Virus record (IMG/VR): IMGVR_UViG_3300013212_000061
Coordinates: 1-64,000 of that record
Source: a virus
Strand: one strand, 5' to 3'
Length of the DNA: 64,000 nt
Position 1 is the first letter of the stretch, and each line of letters starts with the position of its first letter. A program made the position numbers and the translations under genes. Shown one piece after another: positions 56,662 through 64,000 of the stretch. A model generated the notes under the pieces. It was not told the DNA's origin. It did not search any database and was given only the letters and a program-made list of their open reading frames with translations.

Positions 56662-58941
56662 ATGGCACTAAGTCCGCAATTATTAAATTTTAAGAGCTCA
56701 GGAGTTTATAGACTTGAGTTTGATAAATCTCAAACAGCAAATATAAATGTTGAGACTCTTAGATTAATGGTAGGTCACTCTAAAAAAGGTCCTTACAACA
56801 CACCAGTTTTGATTGATTCAGTTGAGACACTTACTAATGTGTTTGGAAACATTGATAAAAGTTTAGAAAAAAAAGGAATGTTTTTCCACAGATCGTGTAT
56901 CGAAGCTCTTTCAAGAGGTCCTATATTGGCCTTAAATCTTGAACAATTCACAAACTTAGATATTACATCTTACCAAAGTCCAGTAACTTGTGGAGGCGCT
57001 GGAGCAGTTAACATTACATCAGACAGTGGTACTGATGAATATAGCAAGTTTTTTGATAATGATAAATTCATGGTTCCTTCAGATACTGCTACACTAGCAA
57101 CTATTAACCCTGATAACGATCACATTTTAAACTTTGTAAATATTAAACAAGATTCAATTACAATTATTGTAAGACAAGCACAAGACGTTAAAGAATTTGA
57201 CTTAACTGCAAGAGAATGGTATGGTGTTGGAAATGTCCCAGAATACTTAAATGATTTTGACAAAATGTCAGATTTTATGATTGACGTATTCGTATTCAAA
57301 GGAGAATTTGATGCTGCAACAATGGCAAATGACCCGATTTATTCTGCTTACTTTACAGCAGACGGTTTAGATAAAACAAAACTTGCACAATTTGCAAACT
57401 TAAGACAAGTTAGTTTAATTGCACAATACACCGGTTCTATCTTACCAGGATTTAAAGACCTTGAAGGTAGAAACTTATACATTGAATCAACTATTAATGC
57501 AGAGGCCAGAAGAACTGGTTTATTCTGTGCAGTTAATGAAGATGCAGTTATGGACGAACAAGGAACTCAAGTTGATTTTGTTGGACATGTACATAATAGT
57601 GCTAATAGTTACGAACTACTATCTCACTATGTTCCTGTAGGTGATAGAGAAACTACTGAAACTTTTGTTGATGGTACTATTGGAACTAATACTTCTTTAG
57701 GTTTTTCAAATTTCACTGTAACTTATGCAACAGGAGATGAACCTACAACATTCCCAATTACAGTTGGACAATATGTTGATGCCGCTACTACTGATAGACT
57801 TGCAAGAGTTAATAGAGTTGCAAAAGCAATCGATGGTGGAGATACTATTTTTACAGTTTATACTGATGTAGAACCTGCTTATAATGATAGAATTATTGAA
57901 TCTTATGAAGCTGCTTCTCTAGTTTATAAAACTTTTGTATTGACAAAAGCATCTATAACTGGAAAAGAAATAAGCGACTATTTATCAGTTCTTTCTGGTG
58001 GTAATGGAATCTATGATGCCTTAGTTGACAAAGACATTATCGATTTTAGATATGTCGTAGATACTTTTACATCTTTTGATGAGAATGGATTAAATAACAA
58101 ACGTAATCTTTCTCAATTAGCAAAAGACAGACAAAATGCTGCTGCAATCTTAAATGCACCAACAATTGAAGATTTCAAAAAATCTACAGACCCATCTTTC
58201 ACCGATGAGAATTTAGCATTTGATACAGCTTATATCGCATCAGGTGGTAATCAAGATAAAAACCCAACCAAAATATATGCCCTACCAAGTATTAATGAAG
58301 GTGCAAATTATGCATTCTACTACGGACCTGGTTTAATCGTAAGTGACAATGGAAAAGACATTATTGTTCCTCCAGCTGCTTATGTTGCTAACAACTATAT
58401 CGACAAATACACGAATGCTCTTCCATGGTCAATCGTTGCTGGTCCAAGAAGAGGAGTTGTTGCAGGTACTAATGTTAAAGGAGTTGAGTATTCATTTGAT
58501 AAAGGTGATAGAGATATTCTAGAGCCATTCGGAATTAACCCAATTGTATTCCAAAGAGGAACAGGTTTAACTATCTTAGGTAATAAAACTGCTCAACAAT
58601 CTATTAAATCTGCGCTTTCTTCTGCTCACGTAAGAGAGGTACTTATTTATATCCAAGACGGTATGGCAAATATTCTTAAAGATTACATATTTGAATTTAA
58701 TACTGCACAAACAAGACTTGAAATCAAGACCCTTGCAGATGCGTTCTTACAAGGTGTTAAACAAGATAATGGTGTTTATGAGTTTAAAAATGTAATGGAC
58801 TCAACAAACAATACAAATGAGGTTATTGATAATAATATTGGTATAATTGATACTTACGTAGAACCTGTTAAAGGTTTAGAAATTGTAGTTCACAGAACAA
58901 CAGTTTTAAATACTGGAGAAATTCAATCAGGTAACCTATAA
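56662..58941 (+). CDS. 18: Tail sheath protein (gp18-like)
   Basis: A 759-residue protein (T4 gp18 659). The N-terminal LSPQLLNFKSSGVYRLEFD, then MVGHSKKGPYNTPVLIDS and the C-terminal AHVREVLIYIQDGMANILKD match contractile sheath proteins. The extra ~100 residues lie in the variable outer part. It shares T4 order with the tube gene next. Confidence 0.9.
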   Translation: MALSPQLLNFKSSGVYRLEFDKSQTANINVETLRLMVGHSKKGPYNTPVLIDSVETLTNVFGNIDKSLEKKGMFFHRSCIEALSRGPILALNLEQFTNLDITSYQSPVTCGGAGAVNITSDSGTDEYSKFFDNDKFMVPSDTATLATINPDNDHILNFVNIKQDSITIIVRQAQDVKEFDLTAREWYGVGNVPEYLNDFDKMSDFMIDVFVFKGEFDAATMANDPIYSAYFTADGLDKTKLAQFANLRQVSLIAQYTGSILPGFKDLEGRNLYIESTINAEARRTGLFCAVNEDAVMDEQGTQVDFVGHVHNSANSYELLSHYVPVGDRETTETFVDGTIGTNTSLGFSNFTVTYATGDEPTTFPITVGQYVDAATTDRLARVNRVAKAIDGGDTIFTVYTDVEPAYNDRIIESYEAASLVYKTFVLTKASITGKEISDYLSVLSGGNGIYDALVDKDIIDFRYVVDTFTSFDENGLNNKRNLSQLAKDRQNAAAILNAPTIEDFKKSTDPSFTDENLAFDTAYIASGGNQDKNPTKIYALPSINEGANYAFYYGPGLIVSDNGKDIIVPPAAYVANNYIDKYTNALPWSIVAGPRRGVVAGTNVKGVEYSFDKGDRDILEPFGINPIVFQRGTGLTILGNKTAQQSIKSALSSAHVREVLIYIQDGMANILKDYIFEFNTAQTRLEIKTLADAFLQGVKQDNGVYEFKNVMDSTNNTNEVIDNNIGIIDTYVEPVKGLEIVVHRTTVLNTGEIQSGNL

Positions 58942-58945
58942 TCGT

Positions 58946-58954
58946 GATATATAA
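58946..58954 (+). promoter_or_regulatory. Late-promoter-like box GATATATAA
   Basis: 21 nt before the tail tube ATG. Confidence 0.5.
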
Positions 58955-58975
58955 AAAAATAAAAATTAATTAAAC

Positions 58976-59530
58976 ATGGGATTACCACACTATAATCAAG
59001 ACCAAACGTCTAGAAAAGGTAGAAATTTTGAACCAATCCAGCCTAACCTGTTTGAAGTTACCGTACTTCCACCAGCTGGTGTTGCAGATGCTCCACTACT
59101 TTTACAGCACGTTAATTCAATCTCAGGATTAGAATTATATAAAGAAATTGCTGCAGTAGAACAAAAATACAAATGGGTTACTAGATCTTTTGCTGGTATG
59201 CCTGACGAAACTGCAGTTGATGTAACTATTAACTTCTCATTAAACTTAAATGAAGCAAATCAGGCTTATTTATACAAGTCAATGAGACAATGGTATAACT
59301 TAAGATATGACCCTCAAACAGGTACAATGGGACTTAAAAAAGATTACGTAGGTACTATTGTTATTGTACAGTTCAACAGAGCTGGAGATATTTATAGAAC
59401 AGTAACTTTAGAAGATTGCCAAATTTCTTCAGCTTTAGGTTTTACTACTGAATTAAACTACGAAACTAAAGATGCAGCTGCGTTAGAAGTAACATGGAGA
59501 TGTGATGCTTGGAAAGAAATACTAGCATAA
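58976..59530 (+). CDS. 19: Tail tube protein (gp19-like)
   Basis: 184 residues (T4 gp19 163). FEPIQPNLFEVTVLPPAG at the N-terminus, LLQHVNSISGLEL and the C-terminal LEDCQISSALGF segment match T4-type tube proteins. Forms the stacked hexamer rings inside the sheath. Own late-type promoter and terminator, as expected for a high-copy protein. Confidence 0.88.
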   Translation: MGLPHYNQDQTSRKGRNFEPIQPNLFEVTVLPPAGVADAPLLLQHVNSISGLELYKEIAAVEQKYKWVTRSFAGMPDETAVDVTINFSLNLNEANQAYLYKSMRQWYNLRYDPQTGTMGLKKDYVGTIVIVQFNRAGDIYRTVTLEDCQISSALGFTTELNYETKDAAALEVTWRCDAWKEILA

Positions 59531-59544
59531 TTATTTAACAAAGT

Positions 59545-59578
59545 ATAGGGAATGATTGATTTGTTCCCTATATTTTTT
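59545..59578 (+). terminator. Rho-independent terminator
   Basis: Perfect 8-bp stem ATAGGGAA (59545-59552) / TTCCCTAT (59564-59571), then T. Confidence 0.85.
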
Positions 59579-59616
59579 GAAACAAAAACATAATATAATG
59601 ATAATATAATATATTG

Positions 59617-59832
59617 ATGGATAAACTAACCAAGAAGTTACAGGTCCTATTATCAGAAGATGAAGTAGCTTTAATTAATCGAATAATACTCACTGAAGCT
59701 ATCGAAAACGGACAGCGACCAATTTCAATTTCAGCATTTATTAGAGATGTTATAAGGACCGAAATAGACAAAAGATCAGAAACAATCACAAAATTTAATA
59801 AAATCGACATTAAAAAACTTAAAAACAAATAA
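59617..59832 (+). CDS. Small ribbon-helix-helix-like protein
   Basis: 71 residues from ATG 59617. A beta-like KKLQVLLSEDEV start, two helices and SISAFIRDVIRTEIDKR fit the ribbon-helix-helix (Arc/CopG) pattern of small DNA-binding repressors. It lies between tail genes, after a terminator, and 3 nt before a baseplate gene. A regulator of late tail expression is possible. The fold call is by eye. Confidence 0.5.
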   Translation: MDKLTKKLQVLLSEDEVALINRIILTEAIENGQRPISISAFIRDVIRTEIDKRSETITKFNKIDIKKLKNK

Positions 59833-59835
59833 TTT

Positions 59836-60813
59836 ATGAGTACAGAAACCGATTCAAATCTAGAAGAACAATATAAAAATATGGTTCAATCTGTCGAAAA
59901 CCAAGAAGTTCCACAAAATGCAGTTCCGGAACCAGTACAAGAAGCACCTTTAAATTTAGGAAAGGTTAACATGGAAAGATTTACTGGTGAAAAGGCCGAA
60001 GATGCAGATTTCCACCTAGGTTATCATACAATTCCATTACTTTCACTACCTTCAGGAGGTATGTTTTACCCAGAAGGAACTCAACTTTCAATTAGATCTG
60101 CAAAAGTTGCAGAAGTTAGACATTTTTCAACTATCGATGAGACAAATGTTTTAGATATTGATGAGAAATTAAATACAATTGTAGATTCTTGTACAAGAAT
60201 TACATGTACATCAAAAAGATTATCTTATAAAGACCTTTTAGAAGAGGACCGTTTTTATGTTATTCTTTCTATTAGAGACCTAACTTTTCCAGAGCCAGAA
60301 TCAAGTTTAAAAATTGAGCACACTAGCAAAAAAGGAGAGAAACACGACATTGAAATTAAAAAAGACTATTTTCAATACTTTAAAATTCCAACAGAACTTG
60401 ACAAGTATTATGATTCTGAGTCAAAATCTTTCTTAGTTGAAACTCGATCATTTGGTACTATTGAAATGAAACCGCCTGCTATCGGAGTTATGCAAAAAAT
60501 TACTGCATATATTAAAGAGAAACAGCAAAAAGGACTTAAAGTTGACCAGTCAGTACTTCAAATTATTCCATACTTGCACAAGGATTGGAGAACTTTTAGT
60601 GATAAAACAATTTTTGAATTTGAAATTGAATTAAACGGATGGACTAATAAAAAATACAATTTGGTTTATACATTGGCTGAAAAAATGAAAGTTGGAATTC
60701 AACCAAATATGCTAGTACAATTAGGGGACGAGGAGGAAGAGGTTCCCATCAGTTTTCGCGACGGAATCAAATCTCTTTTCATTGTTCAAGATATCGCTGG
60801 AGAACTTCTTTAA
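59836..60813 (+). CDS. Baseplate hub protein (gp26-like) or tail assembly chaperone
   Basis: A 325-residue protein. After an acidic flexible N-terminus, LSLPSGGMFYPEGTQLSIRS and VDSCTRI match the T4 gp26-type baseplate family (T4 gp26 is 208 residues). The C-terminus ends GELL and the stop lies in CTT CTT TAA A, a possible +1 slip site, with a second frame overlapping it by 32 nt. Such overlaps are typical of tail assembly chaperones ahead of tape-measure genes. Confidence 0.55.
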   Translation: MSTETDSNLEEQYKNMVQSVENQEVPQNAVPEPVQEAPLNLGKVNMERFTGEKAEDADFHLGYHTIPLLSLPSGGMFYPEGTQLSIRSAKVAEVRHFSTIDETNVLDIDEKLNTIVDSCTRITCTSKRLSYKDLLEEDRFYVILSIRDLTFPEPESSLKIEHTSKKGEKHDIEIKKDYFQYFKIPTELDKYYDSESKSFLVETRSFGTIEMKPPAIGVMQKITAYIKEKQQKGLKVDQSVLQIIPYLHKDWRTFSDKTIFEFEIELNGWTNKKYNLVYTLAEKMKVGIQPNMLVQLGDEEEEVPISFRDGIKSLFIVQDIAGELL

Positions 60814-61030
60814 AACGAAGTTTCAAATATATCTTAAACTACATATGCAACCATCGGAGCTTGAGAGATTGGAATACTATGAATTCCATTATCTTGTTAA
60901 AGACTTGATAGAGCATATCAAAGAGGAGAATAAACAGAACCAAGGTCAAAATGATGCAACATCTGGCATGATGGGTAACATGAAAATGCCAAACATGAAA
61001 ATGCCAAACATCAGTATGCCGAAAATGTAA
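60782..61030 (+). CDS. Small tail/baseplate assembly protein, possibly expressed by frameshift
   Basis: The + frame is open from 60782 (TTG) to 61030; the first ATG is at 60845 (MQPSELERLEYYEFHYLVKD). Translation could start there or by a +1 shift from the upstream gene. The family type (E-RLEYYE...) is that of small assembly factors beside gp26/gp51 genes. The C-terminus is Met-rich (NMKMPNMKMPNISMPKM). No catalytic motif. Confidence 0.6.
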   Translation: MFKISLENFFKTKFQIYLKLHMQPSELERLEYYEFHYLVKDLIEHIKEENKQNQGQNDATSGMMGNMKMPNMKMPNISMPKM

Positions 61031-61033
61031 AAT

Positions 61034-61060
61034 AAAGGGTCCCTAATCGGGCCCTTTTTT
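61034..61060 (+). terminator. Rho-independent terminator
   Basis: Stem AAAGGGTCC (61034-61042) / GGGCCCTTT (61049-61057, one GU pair) with a T tract. Confidence 0.85.
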
Positions 61061-61065
61061 ATTTG

Positions 61066-61074
61066 GATATATAA
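61066..61074 (+). promoter_or_regulatory. Late-promoter-like box GATATATAA
   Basis: Just after the terminator and 37 nt before the GTG start at 61112. Confidence 0.5.
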
Positions 61075-61111
61075 CAAAGATAAAGATTTATCTTAAAAAA
61101 ATCGACAATAG

Positions 61112-63604
61112 GTGACTCAAAACGTTAAACAACTTTCGCTACTAACAAGCCCTTTAAATAAAATTCAAGACGCTACCGAAGCAACTGCAGTTATTCTTAA
61201 TAGAATTGCTGAAGTTATTCTTAATGGAGCAAGTAGTAAATCAGGAGAAACCACTTCAGATGAGCTTAAAAAACAAACAACAATACTTACCGATATTCGA
61301 AGCATCTTAAGGGAGCAGAATAAAGTATTAGCAAGAGGAACTGGAGCTAAAGGCGGAGCCAGTGGTGGAATGTTTTCCCCGATGTCAGCCAAAGATACTG
61401 GATTAACTGCATTGATGATAGTTGGAGTTGCTGGAGCAATTGTTGGAGCAGCTGCATTATTTACATTAGTTCCGGTTATTTCAATAGGACAGTTGCTTAC
61501 TATACTTGCAGTTGCAGGAATTTTTGCACTTATTGCACCTACGTTTGTTAGAATAGCAGAAATACTCAGTGGACAAACCGATCTTGCTGGAAATGGAAAA
61601 GTAGGAGATTTAAGTAAGCCAAAATCTATGTTTGCACTTGCCGGTGCAACAACGCTTGCAATGGTAGGAATTGCAATATCTATAGTATTAAGTGGAGCAA
61701 TTTTTACACTAATGCCAGTTATTACAGGTGGTCAGTTTTTAACAGCATTGGCAGTTGCACTTATATTGATTCCAGCTGCGTTTGCATATTCATTAATTCT
61801 TAAAGCAACCAAAGGCCTTAAAAAAGAACAATTATTATTTGCAGCAGTTGCAATTCCATTAATAGCACTTGGTATTGTTGCAGCGGCTTATATATTCATG
61901 GCTCTTCCAGAAGGAGACAATTTAATGGCGCCAGACCCTTTATGGACTCTTAAATCTGCTTTTGCAATTGGACTATTTGCAGTTGGTTTTTATTATATTA
62001 TGAAAGCAATTAAAGGTTCTAAACCGGAAGAAATTGCATTTGGAGCTTTTGCAATTCCATTAATTGCAATTAGTATTCTTCTAGTATCTTATATTTTTAT
62101 GGCTCTTCCACAAGGAGACAATGTGATGGCACCAGACCCTCTATGGGTTCTTAAAGCTGGTTTTGCCATGCTTATTTTTGCAATTCCTTTTTATATAGTT
62201 TCAAAAGCCATTAAAGGAATGGGAATTAAAGAGATGTTATTTATGGCATTTGCAATTCCAATAATTGCATTTGGAATTCTTGCAACCGCATGGATTTTCC
62301 AAGGACTTGCTGGAATTGCATTCCAAGCACCTGACCCTATTTGGAGTCTTAAAGCAGCGCTTACTGTTATATTATTTGGCGCTGTGATGTATCTTTCAAG
62401 TAAAACTATTGGAAAATTAAGCATGCCTGACATGCTTAAATCCCTATTAGGAGTCGTTGTAACATCATTTGCAATACTTGCAACTGCATGGCTATTTCAA
62501 CTTTTACCAAGCACATTCACTGCCCCACCCATGGATTGGACATTAGCAGCTGCTCTTTCAATTGGAGCTTTTGCAGTTGTTATCAAAGAAGTTGGTATAG
62601 CTATACAAGCATTGACTCCTGCAACACTTCTTTTAGGAGCATTGGGTATTATAGTAATTGCAATAACTATTGTGGCAGTCGGTTGGATTCTTTCCCTATT
62701 AGAACCGGCGATGCCAGCACTTAAAGGAGTTGCAAGTGGATTTGTAGATATTGTAATGATGCCAGTACATGCTATTATTAGTGCATTTGCCCGATTTAAA
62801 GATGAAATTGGAATTGAAAATATGATTCCTCTTGCTATTGGTGTTGCCGCTTTAGGTGGTGCATGGTTAATATTTTCTGCAGCAGTAGCAGGTGGGGATG
62901 TTGCAGGATTACTTGGTTCCGCCGCTGGAGCAATTGGAGCAATTTTTAATGGAATTGGTTCTCTTTTTGGAGGAGACCAACCATCACCTTTAGATATATT
63001 AAAAGAACTTGCAGTGCTTGGACCTCAAATACAAACACTTGCAAAACCACTGGTTGCAGTTGGAACTGGATTTGCTCTTATTAATAAATCAGCAAACGGA
63101 GTTTCTAAAGCATTTACAAGTGTTACCAAATTTGTTGGAGATACCGATACCGATGATTTAACAGCAAATGCAAAATCATTAAGTAGCATCGCAAATTCTT
63201 ATGTTAAAATTTCAAATGCAAGTAGAACATTAAATGTAAAAGCAATTGAATCTACTACAAACATGTTTAAAGCCCTTACAGATCTTGCCAAAAATAATGG
63301 ACAATCTGCAATGGGAATCTTGGCCGATAAATTACTAGTTGCTGTTAAAGAACTTACCGGAGCCGCTAAAAATCTTGAAGACAGCGTTTCAAAACAAGGT
63401 GATAATACTAGTGCTGCCGCAGATGTGTTGTCCGGAACGTTTAACAATATTAAAGAAACTGTTACTGGAGTTAAGAAAGATGTTAGTAAAATGACAGCAG
63501 ATGCAAAAGGAGTCTTAGACATTCAACCACTTATTGATGCAATAACATCATTAGAAGAACGTTTCGACACATTTATTACTGTTAAAATTAAACCGGAAGA
63601 ATAA
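61112..63604 (+). CDS. Membrane-rich probable tail tape-measure protein
   Basis: An 830-residue protein from a GTG start. Residues 1-90 are soluble and helical. Residues ~95-560 hold many hydrophobic helices, with at least three clear tandem units of about 65-70 residues that share MALPxGDNxMAPDPLWxLK and end KAIKG. The rest is Ala/Gly-rich helix. Large proteins with hydrophobic central repeats next to tube and chaperone genes are usually tape measures, which set tail length and can line a channel in the host membrane. Exact T4 equivalent not identified. Confidence 0.65.
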   Translation: MTQNVKQLSLLTSPLNKIQDATEATAVILNRIAEVILNGASSKSGETTSDELKKQTTILTDIRSILREQNKVLARGTGAKGGASGGMFSPMSAKDTGLTALMIVGVAGAIVGAAALFTLVPVISIGQLLTILAVAGIFALIAPTFVRIAEILSGQTDLAGNGKVGDLSKPKSMFALAGATTLAMVGIAISIVLSGAIFTLMPVITGGQFLTALAVALILIPAAFAYSLILKATKGLKKEQLLFAAVAIPLIALGIVAAAYIFMALPEGDNLMAPDPLWTLKSAFAIGLFAVGFYYIMKAIKGSKPEEIAFGAFAIPLIAISILLVSYIFMALPQGDNVMAPDPLWVLKAGFAMLIFAIPFYIVSKAIKGMGIKEMLFMAFAIPIIAFGILATAWIFQGLAGIAFQAPDPIWSLKAALTVILFGAVMYLSSKTIGKLSMPDMLKSLLGVVVTSFAILATAWLFQLLPSTFTAPPMDWTLAAALSIGAFAVVIKEVGIAIQALTPATLLLGALGIIVIAITIVAVGWILSLLEPAMPALKGVASGFVDIVMMPVHAIISAFARFKDEIGIENMIPLAIGVAALGGAWLIFSAAVAGGDVAGLLGSAAGAIGAIFNGIGSLFGGDQPSPLDILKELAVLGPQIQTLAKPLVAVGTGFALINKSANGVSKAFTSVTKFVGDTDTDDLTANAKSLSSIANSYVKISNASRTLNVKAIESTTNMFKALTDLAKNNGQSAMGILADKLLVAVKELTGAAKNLEDSVSKQGDNTSAAADVLSGTFNNIKETVTGVKKDVSKMTADAKGVLDIQPLIDAITSLEERFDTFITVKIKPEE

Positions 63605-63620
63605 ACAAATTCAGCGTTTT

Positions 63621-63628
63621 TTATATAA
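63621..63628 (+). promoter_or_regulatory. Promoter-like TTATATAA
   Basis: 18 nt before the thioredoxin ATG. Confidence 0.35.
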
Positions 63629-63646
63629 TATAAAAATATAAAATCT

Positions 63647-63901
63647 ATGAAATATCTCTATTTTAGTGCACCTTGGTGCGGACCTTGTAAACAATTAGCG
63701 CCAAAAATGGAATTGGTTGCAGAACAAATTGCTGTTGAAAAAATCTTAGTAGATTCAGATGCAGAAACAACACAAAAGTATGGAATCCGAAATATTCCAA
63801 CAGTAGTATTAATTGATGAGAATGGAGTTGAACTTGAAAGATTCGTAGGAGTTAATCCAGTTGAGTTCTATCTTGAAAAATGGGAGAATCATGTTAACTA
63901 A
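63647..63901 (+). CDS. Thioredoxin/glutaredoxin-like protein
   Basis: 84 residues with FSAPWCGPCKQLAPKM; CGPC (11-14) is the redox active site, and the cis-Pro is in IRNIPTVVLID. Shorter than E. coli thioredoxin (108), lacking the first strand and helix. Could reduce the phage ribonucleotide reductase, whose C-terminal CxxC is intact. Confidence 0.85.
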   Translation: MKYLYFSAPWCGPCKQLAPKMELVAEQIAVEKILVDSDAETTQKYGIRNIPTVVLIDENGVELERFVGVNPVEFYLEKWENHVN

Positions 63902-64000
63902 AGCATCTATTGTTCAAAGATTATTGGACGAGAAACTAATAACTACCGAAGAGGCAGTGGTCCTGTTAAAAGGAGAAGATTTTAATGGAATAAAATACGT
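63891..64000 (+). CDS. Hypothetical protein, 3' end outside window
   Basis: ATG at 63891 overlaps the thioredoxin stop by 11 nt and the frame stays open to the window edge: MLTKASIVQRLLDEKLITTE and on. Helical start, coupled to thioredoxin. Too short to identify. Confidence 0.6.
   Translation, partial: MLTKASIVQRLLDEKLITTEEAVVLLKGEDFNGIKY

Overview
The window is a contiguous stretch of a large, AT-rich (roughly one-third GC by eye), T4-like tailed-phage genome. It carries a nearly complete T4-type set: gp41, gp43, gp44, gp46, gp47, UvsX and RNase H-like replication proteins; the late sigma factor gp55; head genes in T4 order (portal, core, protease/scaffold, major capsid); and terminase, sheath and tube genes. 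Shine-Dalgarno sequences are scarce, intergenic DNA is AT-rich, and one secreted protein has a Bacteroidota-style signal peptide, so the host is probably a member of the Bacteroidota, perhaps a flavobacterium. That host call is an inference. All genes but one are on the + strand.

Layout. 1-7.3 kb: genes whose products start with (or contain) the motif MKxIKxFEEFxNE, including a ligase-like nucleotidyltransferase and a ligase/NMNAT-like fusion. 7.3-10.9 kb: a TROVE/vWA-like protein, a gene-free structured stretch with its own promoter-like box and terminator, and a frameshifted GIY-YIG endonuclease. 10.9-25 kb: nucleotide and small-molecule metabolism (SGNH-like protein, inositol-phosphate synthase, HAD phosphatase, thymine-hypermodification-like protein, dUTPase, NrdB, NrdA, ATP-grasp, carboxyethyl-ornithine-synthase-like enzyme), lying between and around two halves of a split family B DNA polymerase. 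24.5-30.5 kb: recombination and replication (UvsX, helicase, gp47/gp46). 30.5-37.7 kb: collagen-like and beta-rich fibre proteins. 37.8-46 kb: gp55, gp4, portal, core, protease-scaffold fusion, major capsid. 46-51 kb: the lone minus-strand gene, clamp loader, glycosyltransferase, flap nuclease. 51-64 kb: terminases, second GIY-YIG gene, sheath, tube, baseplate/tail assembly genes, a membrane-rich probable tape measure, thioredoxin.

The strongest overall signal is the shared N-terminal motif. It closely resembles the capsid-targeting leader of T4 internal proteins (MKTYQEFIAE in IPIII), which the gp21 protease removes after [LI]xE. At least nine proteins here carry it, including three enzymes or enzyme-like proteins, and the window also encodes a gp21-type protease. 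I infer that this phage packages a set of enzymes in its capsid for delivery with the DNA. Other notable points are the TROVE/vWA protein with its neighbouring candidate RNA, a polymerase gene split by a metabolic cassette, a carboxyethyl-ornithine-synthase-like enzyme and an inositol-phosphate synthase in a phage, paired hairpin/GIY-YIG cassettes, and a shifty stop before the putative tape-measure gene.

Regulation. A box GATATATAA (or AATATATAA) recurs 15 to 35 nt before many late-type genes and fits a gp55-type late promoter. An exact 13-mer, TATTATATTTACA, occurs three times after T-rich tracts and may be a separate promoter class. Perfect-stem terminators close many units. No tRNA gene, CRISPR array or integrase was seen.
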